From Spirosoma taeanense (lineage in GTDB: Bacteria > Bacteroidota > Bacteroidia > Cytophagales > Spirosomataceae): a stretch of 64,000 nucleotides of DNA. Location of the stretch: positions 4,960,001 through 5,024,000 of the forward strand of contig NZ_CP053435.1 of assembly GCF_013127955.1 (NCBI RefSeq), in the 5' to 3' direction. The position numbers and the translations under genes were made by a program. This document shows positions 17,085 through 24,148 of the stretch, piece after piece. Below the pieces are notes generated by a model. The model was not told the origin of the DNA. It searched no databases and saw only the letters and a list, made by a program, of their open reading frames with translations. Numbering within the stretch: the stretch's first letter is position 1; every line of letters begins with the position of its first letter.

Positions 17085-18266
17085 TTATTTGTGACGTTTC
17101 TTAAAGTAATGGGTAAGCTTTTGCTGTTTAAATGGGAGAGCCTTGATACTTATTATGGGCGTAGCCTGGCGTATCAATGGCCTGGGTTTACCAATCGCTG
17201 GCAGCATAGTTCCTGCCTGAGCGGCTGCATTCCATTGACTTAGTGTGAGGATTGTATGGTCTTTTTGCGGAACATAGCCCGATGACATAGCAGGCCCGGA
17301 GTCGGTATCTTTTTCACCATGTACAGACTCAAGATACATATTCATTCCAGATACCCAGCCTTGACCCTTAACAATCCACTCACGCATATCAGAGTGAACT
17401 AAATCGGAATATCCACGACTCATCAACCGCTCTGCATATTGCCATTTCCGGCGTTCGCGTGCATTGTGCGTATTGAGAGCGGCACGTCTAAAGCCGTCAT
17501 TTTTGGTAACCAAACCGAGCGCCGTGCTATAAATAGAACCATGAACTGGATGATAGGCAAGATGAACCTTAGATGTTGGCAAAACCGTATCCAACTGAGC
17601 AAATGGCTCGCTGAACAGTTGATTCGTCATGATACCAGCCATGATGCCTGTATCAGCTAGTCGTTCGCCTTCGGAACCCGCTCCAGATACATATTGATTC
17701 AATACCCAACTCGCACGTAAATTATTTTTGTCTCCATGACTACCCGTTAGGCCAAACCGCATGTCGCTCTGGCGTTTGCTCAGCGCGCCAGGATGACCAC
17801 TGAGCGGTCGTTCGGGGTCGTCGGTTGTCCAGAGCAGATACCGTACTTCTTCGCGCTCGCGCGACAGTAAATCCACTACATACTTAATATCTTCTCGCGA
17901 TCGACCAGCAGTATTCATTCGCTCAATGATACTAGCCACAGTTTCTGTACTAACCATTTCATCAAGTCCAGTACCGCCAAACCCCGTCCGGTGCTCAATC
18001 TGATGCATCCTATATTCTTTTGTATTTAGCCGTAGATTCGTATTGATCTGAGCTCGCCCCCACCGGCCGTATACCGCTGGCAAACCAATTTGAGGACGTC
18101 CTTTTTTGGTTCGGGCACTTAGTATAAGCTGTTGCTGATAGCCTTGCCCCAGTATAGGTTTGCGCTTTACGGCCGGGATCTGGGCATTCGCCCGGCTACC
18201 AGCGGATGAGATACCGCTTTTTTTTCGGGTAACCCAACTGTCAAGGTTTTTAGTTGAGTGTGGCAT
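17085..18266 (-). CDS. Unknown protein, 393 aa, with C-terminal PIP-box-like motif; candidate effector
   Basis: I do not recognise this family. The protein is basic at the N-terminus (many Lys/Arg and Gln), has no signal peptide or membrane helix, and holds a middle segment rich in His/Gly (GSHGDKNN, AYHPVHGS, ALNTHNARERRKW). The last 13 residues, KQQKLTHYFKKRH plus K, contain QQKLTHYF, a perfect fit to the eukaryotic and archaeal PCNA-binding pattern Qxx[LIM]xx[FY][FY], followed by a basic tail. It is a single-gene unit: a divergent, AT-rich gap lies upstream and a terminator downstream. Its position inside the injection locus makes it a candidate cargo protein, but this is inference from location alone. 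Confidence 0.6.
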   Translation of the reverse strand: MPHSTKNLDSWVTRKKSGISSAGSRANAQIPAVKRKPILGQGYQQQLILSARTKKGRPQIGLPAVYGRWGRAQINTNLRLNTKEYRMHQIEHRTGFGGTGLDEMVSTETVASIIERMNTAGRSREDIKYVVDLLSREREEVRYLLWTTDDPERPLSGHPGALSKRQSDMRFGLTGSHGDKNNLRASWVLNQYVSGAGSEGERLADTGIMAGIMTNQLFSEPFAQLDTVLPTSKVHLAYHPVHGSIYSTALGLVTKNDGFRRAALNTHNARERRKWQYAERLMSRGYSDLVHSDMREWIVKGQGWVSGMNMYLESVHGEKDTDSGPAMSSGYVPQKDHTILTLSQWNAAAQAGTMLPAIGKPRPLIRQATPIISIKALPFKQQKLTHYFKKRHK

Positions 18267-18643
18267 TTATAATAATCTATAGTCGATGGAAGAAAAGCAA
18301 CCGGTAAATTATGGGCTTGGCTGGTAACATTCCAGCAGTGCTTTAAGCTGCCTAATTATACCAAATATAAGCCGATTTTGATTAAGCAAATGGGTTTAGG
18401 ATAGATAAAAAATAGCCTACCAATTGTTCGAAAAATACAGTATGTTTTTGCTTTTGCTACTCGTTTTTGGTAGCTTAAACTCTATTTAATTAACGTTACC
18501 AACGTTCTTATTGATTGTATAGTATGTTTATATTTTCATTGTATTTTTAGACAATGATACTAGCAATTTAAGAGTAGGAATGTCAAGCATCTGGTAACTT
18601 CACTGCAATGTATTTACGATAACTACTTTAATCAGCATTCTAT
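18267..18643. other. AT-rich divergent intergenic region
   Basis: About 375 bases, markedly richer in A+T than the flanking operons. It must contain the promoters of both orphan genes. No exact TAnnTTTG with a -33 partner, no long inverted repeat and no additional reading frame were found. Confidence 0.5.
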
Positions 18644-20029
18644 ATGGAAAGTAAACAGCTAATAAACTCTATTGACAAAGGGGAAAAAAAACATAGTAAG
18701 GGAAAAATGCGGTTTTCTGGTCAGTTTGGGGTCATTAAAAAAGAGAAAGAAGAGGACGATACAGTGTTAATATCGAAATCGTCAGGCTCTGGAGAGTTAC
18801 TTTCTAAAATGATAACACCACAAGTCTTTCAAGTCCCTAATATTCAACTTCAGCAGAAACTTGTTACTAAATTAGAAGAAGCTTTAGAAGAAGCTATCAA
18901 ACATGAAAAAAAGTCAACTATAGTTCAGCGTCTTCAGGTAGAATCTTGTTTGGGCGGAATTGAACTGACTAGCCTAGGTGAGGAAGACAGCTTACAGGAA
19001 ATAATAAAAAAGGCTAAACTTATTCCAATAAAAGGTAAAGTAGATGGGTTGATGGCTGATACAGAGGGCAGCGCTAATCTTCTCAGCACATTTGATCTGG
19101 TTACAAAGGCTGGGTTGGCAGATATGATTGTTGAAAATACACTTAGTACAATGGAAAAAGCTAATCAGCTCGAGTATTTACGGCAGAGTGGCTTGCTAAA
19201 TGACAAATGCAAATTAGTTATTGAGGTTCATTATATCAGAGACAGAAACGTGTCTTATTCAACATTACATAAAGATACTCAAGGGCAAACACTGTTTGTT
19301 AATCTCAATTACCTGAATAAGAAAGGAATAGCAGGGCCTGAATTCATTGTTAGCCCTCATAGCGATGAGGAAGACCAAGAGCGCCTTAGAAGACTTATGC
19401 CAGCTAAGTTTCATGAAGATTTGCAGGTGGCCAGAAGCTTGAATACAAACCTCACCAAGGAAGGAGAGATACTAATTGAAACAAAAGACATTGACCAAGA
19501 ATATGGTGTTGTCGCCTTTGTTGATGAGGGTATACACCATATGACACCCGTTATAGAACACCGCACGGTTACTTCTAAGCAAATTGCTGAAGCCTATAAA
19601 GATATCAAGAGTAAATGCGATGCGTATGAGAACAGAAGCGTTTTTTATAAGCTTTATAGTGTTCAGTCTTATTTATCAGATTTAGATAATAAATATACAG
19701 TAGACGCGGTTGGCTGGTTACAGATAATGAGTGCTTCTCTAACTACCAAGTACAATCGACATGATCTCAAAAAATTATTACCAAATCTTCCGGATTTGGA
19801 AATCAATAAACTAATCGAGACGGGGGGATATGACCAGTTCGGTCACGCGTCGATTCCAAGATTTACAACTGAAAGGAAAACGGTTAAAAAGCCGGTAAAA
19901 AAAGAAGGGGACCCCGTTGTGCAACGGCGAATGAGTATGCGCTTAACGGGTAACAATGCACCTCCCAAGCGTGCTGAGGGAGAAAAACGTGCGTTTTTCC
20001 GTACATGGGTCCGTGTTGTAAGAACTTAG
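18644..20029 (+). CDS. Unknown protein with 2OG-Fe(II) dioxygenase-like motif set; candidate effector
   Basis: 461 residues, Lys-rich at both ends, no signal peptide. The centre (about residues 190-310) resembles the double-stranded beta-helix of 2-oxoglutarate/Fe(II) dioxygenases, in particular the 2OG-Fe family that includes free amino acid hydroxylases: LHKD gives HxD (H209, D211), then LFVNLNYLNKKGIAGPEF as strand pair, VVAFVDEGIHHMTPV gives the distal His (298 or 299), and R307 could bind 2-oxoglutarate. This is my motif reading, not a search. N-terminal residues 1-130 and the basic C-terminus (KKPVKKEGD...) match nothing I know. Codons are more A/T-rich than the neighbours, suggesting separate acquisition. 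It points towards the AAA+ gene and is the only + strand gene between the kinase operon and tssG. Confidence 0.55.
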   Translation: MESKQLINSIDKGEKKHSKGKMRFSGQFGVIKKEKEEDDTVLISKSSGSGELLSKMITPQVFQVPNIQLQQKLVTKLEEALEEAIKHEKKSTIVQRLQVESCLGGIELTSLGEEDSLQEIIKKAKLIPIKGKVDGLMADTEGSANLLSTFDLVTKAGLADMIVENTLSTMEKANQLEYLRQSGLLNDKCKLVIEVHYIRDRNVSYSTLHKDTQGQTLFVNLNYLNKKGIAGPEFIVSPHSDEEDQERLRRLMPAKFHEDLQVARSLNTNLTKEGEILIETKDIDQEYGVVAFVDEGIHHMTPVIEHRTVTSKQIAEAYKDIKSKCDAYENRSVFYKLYSVQSYLSDLDNKYTVDAVGWLQIMSASLTTKYNRHDLKKLLPNLPDLEINKLIETGGYDQFGHASIPRFTTERKTVKKPVKKEGDPVVQRRMSMRLTGNNAPPKRAEGEKRAFFRTWVRVVRT

Positions 20030-20249
20030 CATTAAGCTCATGGGATATTCGCAGACAGTTGCTAAAAATTACCATGACGGATGCTCTATATCCGTTTGAC
20101 CTTTCAGACATTTAACTCAAGGCCGGGGCAGCCGTACTGAGGTAATCCAAGCCTGCTTAAAGGGTGTCCAAGTTGCATTAACTTAAGGTCCATCGCCCTA
20201 GGCATTAATAACAGTATATTGGACAAGCTAAGATCCCTGAATGCGCTCT

Positions 20250-21647
20250 TCACCTGCGTAGCGTCTGTTTTTCAACGTCCTCTAACGTTTTCCCCTCTTT
20301 ATGAAATTCCCGCTTCAAACTGGTTAAAATATCATCTGATGTAATGGGGCGCTGGCGATTCACGGAGATCATTACACAGGAACGTAACACGTTCATAATG
20401 ATGGCACCCGTAACGGCAAATCGTTCGGCTAGTTTATCGAAATCAACTTTGGGGTCAACTTCAACCGATCCTTTAAACGCCTGTCTCCATAAGCTAGCCC
20501 GTTTCGATGCGTTCGGTGCAGGGAAGAAAACCATGGACTGGAAACGTCGGGCGAAGGCCTGATCTATATTATCTTTAAGGTTTGTCGCCAACACAATGAC
20601 GCCGGGGAAGTTTTCCATCCGCTGAAGCAGGAAAGCCACCTCCTGATTTGCATGGCGGTCGTTGGATGTCGTTGTTTCGGTCCGTTTTCCAAAGAGCGCA
20701 TCGGCCTCATCAAAAAACAAGATCCAGCGTCGGCGTTCGGCTAGATCAAACACCCGGCCCAGGTTTTTTTCAGTTTCACCAATGTATTTGGAAACAATCA
20801 TCGAGAGGTCGATCCGGTAGACATCTAGACCTGTCGATTTGCCCAGCAAGCCTGCCGTCAGGGTTTTGCCTGTACCGGGAGGGCCATAAAATAGGGCGCG
20901 ATAACCTGGTTTGAGGTACTTTTTTAGCTGGGCGTTTTTTAGAATTGCGTCCGAGTTGTCGATCCAGGTTTTAATCTCCTTCACTTCTTCCATAATCTGA
21001 AAGTCGAGTACCAGATCATCCCACTCCAGGGCAGTCGTTACCCGGCTAGCCGGAAAATCTGAGCTGAAATCAGGTCGGTTGCTTTCACCAGTGGTGAGCA
21101 ACGCCCGGTACTCGTCCGATATGGTCAACGCTCCGCAGGTCACTGGTTCATTCGGACCGGAAGGACCAACCAGGATAATATTCAACTGCGTGAGCACTGA
21201 CTCATGAAACAGATGCGTTTGCAGACGAATACGACGGGTTAGATCAGCCCCCGCTACCAGAAATAAAATGGTCTCAACCGTTGGTATAAATCCACCCCGG
21301 GTGTTGTCACGAACTCCACCAAATTCAGTGAACACCCGATCATACGTGCTATTGTTTGTATAGAAAAAATCGAGTACCTGAGGCCGAATATGAGGGGCAA
21401 GAGCCATGATCAGCATGAGTCGCTCGTAATTATCCAGACCATGTTCGTGAACGAGTTGCGCATATGCCGACTCATTGTTGGTTAAATCAGGCTCATCAAT
21501 TTCTTCGATAGATCCATACTGACTTTCCTGCTCGAAATAAAGTTGAAAGCGAGCTGAAATGACGGACTCTAACCAAGTTAACTCCTGTTCTAATGCAGTA
21601 GCATTGACCGTAATCGTAAAGAACTCGGCAATTGTTACGTCGCTCAT
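20250..21647 (-). CDS. AAA+ ATPase resembling extracellular contractile injection system ATPases
   Basis: 465 residues. Residues 1-215 form an N-terminal domain without known motif. The AAA+ module has Walker A GPPGTGKT (255-262), Walker B ILFFDEAD (about 309-316) and a RRF arginine at 367-369, then a small helical lid. The overall plan, with a long N-domain and a single ATPase module, resembles the ATPase found in extracellular contractile injection systems and phage-like T6SS subtype iv, rather than ClpV. It is the last gene of the tssB operon, 7 bases after a 54-residue membrane protein. Known T6SS subtype iii cores do not require it, and a complete ClpV gene is also present, so its job is probably assembly, cargo loading or a regulatory task. 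Confidence 0.85.
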   Translation of the reverse strand: MSDVTIAEFFTITVNATALEQELTWLESVISARFQLYFEQESQYGSIEEIDEPDLTNNESAYAQLVHEHGLDNYERLMLIMALAPHIRPQVLDFFYTNNSTYDRVFTEFGGVRDNTRGGFIPTVETILFLVAGADLTRRIRLQTHLFHESVLTQLNIILVGPSGPNEPVTCGALTISDEYRALLTTGESNRPDFSSDFPASRVTTALEWDDLVLDFQIMEEVKEIKTWIDNSDAILKNAQLKKYLKPGYRALFYGPPGTGKTLTAGLLGKSTGLDVYRIDLSMIVSKYIGETEKNLGRVFDLAERRRWILFFDEADALFGKRTETTTSNDRHANQEVAFLLQRMENFPGVIVLATNLKDNIDQAFARRFQSMVFFPAPNASKRASLWRQAFKGSVEVDPKVDFDKLAERFAVTGAIIMNVLRSCVMISVNRQRPITSDDILTSLKREFHKEGKTLEDVEKQTLRR

Positions 21648-21654
21648 ATCGTCA

Positions 21655-21819
21655 TTACGTTAGCTTCTTTAATAAAGCCTGTAGCTCTCGTATAGCCTGC
21701 TGCTTGGCCTGTATCTGTCGGCGGTATTGAAACCAGGCAATAGTTCGGCCCATTAAGAAAGCCAGACTCAGCAGTAGCAGCATTTCGGTGAGCGCAACCC
21801 ATGGGCTTAACGAATTCAT
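21655..21819 (-). CDS. Small single-pass membrane protein (54 aa)
   Basis: A short gene between the HHH protein and the AAA+ ATPase. Its ATG overlaps the TGA of the upstream gene (ATGA) and its stop lies 7 bases before the ATPase start. The product has a hydrophobic segment at about residues 8-25 (ALTEMLLLLSLAFLMG) followed by a basic, coiled-coil-like tail (YRRQIQAKQQAIRELQALLKK). The tight coupling on both sides and the clear membrane-then-coil layout argue that it is real. It might tether the ATPase to the inner membrane. Function is unknown. Confidence 0.72.
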   Translation of the reverse strand: MNSLSPWVALTEMLLLLSLAFLMGRTIAWFQYRRQIQAKQQAIRELQALLKKLT

Positions 21820-22307
21820 GGCAGTAGCTGGCTGACGTCTTTTGATTCACCACGGCGCATCTGTTCCTGCCACAGGCGGAGTTCATGCCAGCGTCCTTCG
21901 GCCGCTAACATAGCCTGCCTGGGCCAGGTGACGGGGTCATAGGTGTGTAACAGGGGGCCACGCTCGGCCAGCACCCGACGAACGGTGGTTACGGGCGTAT
22001 CAGCTAATTGAGCAAACCGAAACACACCAATGTCATTCAGAATAGCCTCGGCTTTGGGGTTAATACCCGCAATTTCTTTTAGGTCATCCCGGCCAGGCGT
22101 CACTATGAAGACTTCCTCAACGTCCGGCTCTATAATCTGGCAGGCTTCAAGCTCAGCTTCTAACAATTGACGTTCATCTGTCAATTGTGTCAGCTGCCGT
22201 TTATATCGTTCCCGAAAGATCAGATAAGCCAGCACTGCCGTTCCCTGAAGCATGAGAAAGTGCAGCAGGCTAGCGTCTTCGAGGTGATACGGATTTAAAT
22301 CGAACAT
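21816..22307 (-). CDS. Membrane-anchored helix-hairpin-helix protein
   Basis: 163 residues. A transmembrane helix at about 14-32 (LLHFLMLQGTAVLAYLIF) is followed by a coiled coil (about 35-65) and a helix-hairpin-helix-like segment (DDLKEIAGINPKAEAILNDIGV, about 85-125) that ends in a Trp-rich helix. Similar HHH segments bind DNA or act as protein-docking folds. The start codon lies inside the end of the OmpA-domain gene (38-base overlap), so translation is coupled. The membrane anchor makes chromosomal DNA binding less likely than a scaffolding role. Confidence 0.75.
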   Translation of the reverse strand: MFDLNPYHLEDASLLHFLMLQGTAVLAYLIFRERYKRQLTQLTDERQLLEAELEACQIIEPDVEEVFIVTPGRDDLKEIAGINPKAEAILNDIGVFRFAQLADTPVTTVRRVLAERGPLLHTYDPVTWPRQAMLAAEGRWHELRLWQEQMRRGESKDVSQLLP

Positions 22308-23166
22308 ACGAGCGTCGGTCTATGACCAGCGTTACCCGTCGGTTGGCTTCGCGGCCTTCGGGCAGGGCGTTGGGCGCAATAGGGTTTTTGTCACCCATCG
22401 CTACCAGGGTAAAGCGTCGACTGGGTAAGCCTTGCGGCATCAGTTGATCCCGTACCGCCATCGCCCGTGCCCGCGACAGCCGGAGGTTGCCCGCGACCGT
22501 ACCCACGCTATCTGTATGGCCTGTGATACGGAGCCGCTCTTTAGGATGAGCACGCAGAAAAACAACAGCCTCATGGGTAAACCGTTCATTATCGGGTGTG
22601 TGAATGAACTCTGTGCTTCCCGTCGGAAAATACAACTGAAGCGGGTGAAACAGGTTGATGTATTTTTGGTGCCTGGCCAGCCACTCTGCATTAATTACTA
22701 TTGACTGAAAGGCAAACGACAGGGCGTTGGTTGAATCACGAATAAAGGTTAGTACTTCGGAGGGTTTACCCCAGGTTTTTACCTGATCATCAGGCACACC
22801 GGTGTTGAGCAGGTAATCCCGCACCGCGTGCGCCCGTACCAACCCAAGATTCGTTACGAGCGTCTGTTGGCTCTCGGCTGGGGTGTGGTAGCCCGTCACA
22901 ACGAGCAGCCGACGAGGGTTGCGTTTCAGGTAACCGGCCAGCGTGTCGAGGGCTGACCGATTACCCAGCGGACGCAGGCTACTTTGAGATTGATGGAACA
23001 GACCGCCCGGCAGACGCAGGCGAAGCTGCTTACCGTCGATGATATTGACATGTGGTAATATGCGTTCGGCAGATAATCGAATGCGTTTGATGTAGAACAG
23101 GTGTACCAGAACAGCCCCCGTTACCCAAACGCTCAGAAACGCCCACCACATCCATAGCCTGCTCAT
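22270..23166 (-). CDS. Inner-membrane protein with tandem OmpA-like peptidoglycan-binding domains
   Basis: 298 residues. One N-terminal membrane helix (WMWWAFLSVWVTGAVLVHLF), then two OmpA-like modules: a degenerate one at about residues 60-140 (LLVVTGYHT... RAHAVRDYLLNTGVP) and a canonical one at about 180-285 with TGHTDSVGTVAGNLRLSRAR and EANRRVTLVI, the diaminopimelate-contacting block. Such proteins anchor envelope machines to peptidoglycan, like the extended TssL/TagL of other T6SSs. It follows the second tube gene by 9 bases and overlaps the HHH gene. In a system without TssL/M it is a plausible cell-wall anchor. Confidence 0.82.
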   Translation of the reverse strand: MSRLWMWWAFLSVWVTGAVLVHLFYIKRIRLSAERILPHVNIIDGKQLRLRLPGGLFHQSQSSLRPLGNRSALDTLAGYLKRNPRRLLVVTGYHTPAESQQTLVTNLGLVRAHAVRDYLLNTGVPDDQVKTWGKPSEVLTFIRDSTNALSFAFQSIVINAEWLARHQKYINLFHPLQLYFPTGSTEFIHTPDNERFTHEAVVFLRAHPKERLRITGHTDSVGTVAGNLRLSRARAMAVRDQLMPQGLPSRRFTLVAMGDKNPIAPNALPEGREANRRVTLVIDRRSYVRFKSVSPRRR

Positions 23167-23175
23167 ACCATCTCC

Positions 23176-23595
23176 TTAACTGTTAACCGGCCAGCTCGCG
23201 TCATACTTGGCAGTCCCAATGTCAATCTTCTCGGCCGTAATCGAAATATCGGCACTGAAATTCATGGACCCAGCCGGCTGAAAGCCTTCTTTGTAACTGG
23301 TGATATAGCCGTTTTTGAAATCGACTGTTCGAAAGACACCGTCTTTGCCTGACTGCCAGAATTCTATCTTGCCATCAATAGCTTTATTCTGGGCATTGAT
23401 CATTGTATCAATCAAATTTTCATTCTGCGTAATCTCAACGGTCAACGCCATGTCACCGGCCCGTACAGCCGACGAAGGACGGCCTTTCTGATCATAATCT
23501 CGCGAGAACGATGTGCCAAAGCTCAGCACATCAAATTTATTATTACCGATGGTAAGGGTGGATGTAAACCCTACATCTGCTGCTCCAGCTGGCAT
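23176..23595 (-). CDS. tssD: T6SS tube protein TssD (Hcp), second copy
   Basis: 139 residues, matching the Bacteroidota tube protein family (TssD). Typical segments are FDVLSFGTSFSRDYDQKGRPSS, VEITQNENLIDTM and the C-terminal SITAEKIDIG with SWPVN. It forms stacked hexameric rings inside the contractile sheath and is expelled on firing. It is about one third identical by eye to the copy encoded just upstream, so the two may form different rings, or one may be a cargo carrier. Its stop lies 9 bases before the OmpA-domain gene. A decamer, TAACTCTTAA, sits 20 bases before the start and overlaps the stop of the first copy. Confidence 0.9.
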   Translation of the reverse strand: MPAGAADVGFTSTLTIGNNKFDVLSFGTSFSRDYDQKGRPSSAVRAGDMALTVEITQNENLIDTMINAQNKAIDGKIEFWQSGKDGVFRTVDFKNGYITSYKEGFQPAGSMNFSADISITAEKIDIGTAKYDASWPVNS

Positions 23596-23615
23596 ATTCG
23601 TATCTGATTAGTGTG

Positions 23616-23625
23616 TTAAGAGTTA
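23616..23625 (-). promoter_or_regulatory. Shared decamer before tssD copy 2
   Basis: TAACTCTTAA on the minus strand, 20 bases before the ATG. The same ten bases occur before the first tssD copy and before the PAAR gene. The TAA is also the stop codon of the upstream gene, so part of the match may be coincidental. Function unknown; it could act in mRNA processing or translation. Confidence 0.35.
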
Positions 23626-24021
23626 TTTTTTGACAGGCCAACGTTGATCGAGTACGGCCGTCTGAACCGTTATTTTTTCGGCCGATAGTGTAAGCGAGCA
23701 AGTGTATGCATTGCCGGCTGCAGAAAATGACTCGCTGTAGCTGACTATGTAGGCATTCTCAAACTCGATCTTGCGCGTTACACCGTCATCACCTGCATCC
23801 GTAAACTCAAGGGCTCCTTTTTCGTAAGGTTTATTCTGCGAGTTGACCATGTTTTCAATCAGTTTAGACTGATCGGTCACTTCTACAGTAAACGAAAATT
23901 GTCCACCCATTACGTGACTGGAAGGGCGCCCTTTTACATCGACACTTCGCGAGAAGCCAATGTCTCCGCCCAGAATGTCAAATTTTTCGTTACCGAGCGT
24001 AATTACACTTGAATAAGGCAT
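23623..24021 (-). CDS. tssD: T6SS tube protein TssD (Hcp), first copy
   Basis: 132 residues of the Bacteroidota TssD family, with FDILGGDIGFSRSVDVKGRPSS, VEVTDQSKLIENMVNSQ, YIVSYSESF and TLSAEKITVQ near the C-terminus, all aligning with the second copy. No signal peptide, as expected for a cytosolic tube subunit. It is separated from tssC by a 128-base gap with a large hairpin, which could set higher mRNA levels for tube than for sheath. A TAACTCTTAA element lies 13 bases before the ATG. Confidence 0.9.
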   Translation of the reverse strand: MPYSSVITLGNEKFDILGGDIGFSRSVDVKGRPSSHVMGGQFSFTVEVTDQSKLIENMVNSQNKPYEKGALEFTDAGDDGVTRKIEFENAYIVSYSESFSAAGNAYTCSLTLSAEKITVQTAVLDQRWPVKK

Positions 24022-24034
24022 CGTGTTGTTTGAA

Positions 24035-24044
24035 TTAAGAGTTA
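24035..24044 (-). promoter_or_regulatory. Shared decamer before tssD copy 1
   Basis: TAACTCTTAA on the minus strand, ending 13 bases before the ATG. Identical to elements before tssD copy 2 and PAAR; an 8/10 match (GAACCCTTAA) precedes tssC at 25545-25554. Role unknown. Confidence 0.4.
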
Positions 24045-24059
24045 GAAATTGGTTGTTTT

Positions 24060-24141
24060 AATACAGAGGCACAGAGTAAGAGAGTGTTGATGTAGAGCTA
24101 ATATCGGCTTAACAACTTTCTATGCTCCGTGCCTCTGTATT
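24060..24141. repeat. Long inverted repeat between tssC and tssD
   Basis: A perfect 13-bp inverted repeat, AATACAGAGGCAC / GTGCCTCTGTATT, with a 56-base interior. It lies in the only sizeable gap of the tssB operon. The arms resemble the CAGAGGCACAGAG type palindromes seen as short dispersed repeats in many genomes, so it could be a mobile miniature element, and at RNA level it would form a stable stem between sheath and tube genes. Confidence 0.6.
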
Positions 24142-24148
24142 TGAAAAA

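Noticed and set aside
20077..20095. Terminator between the dioxygenase-like and ATPase genes
   Set aside because: The ACGGAT/ATCCGT stem has only six pairs and no T-run follows.
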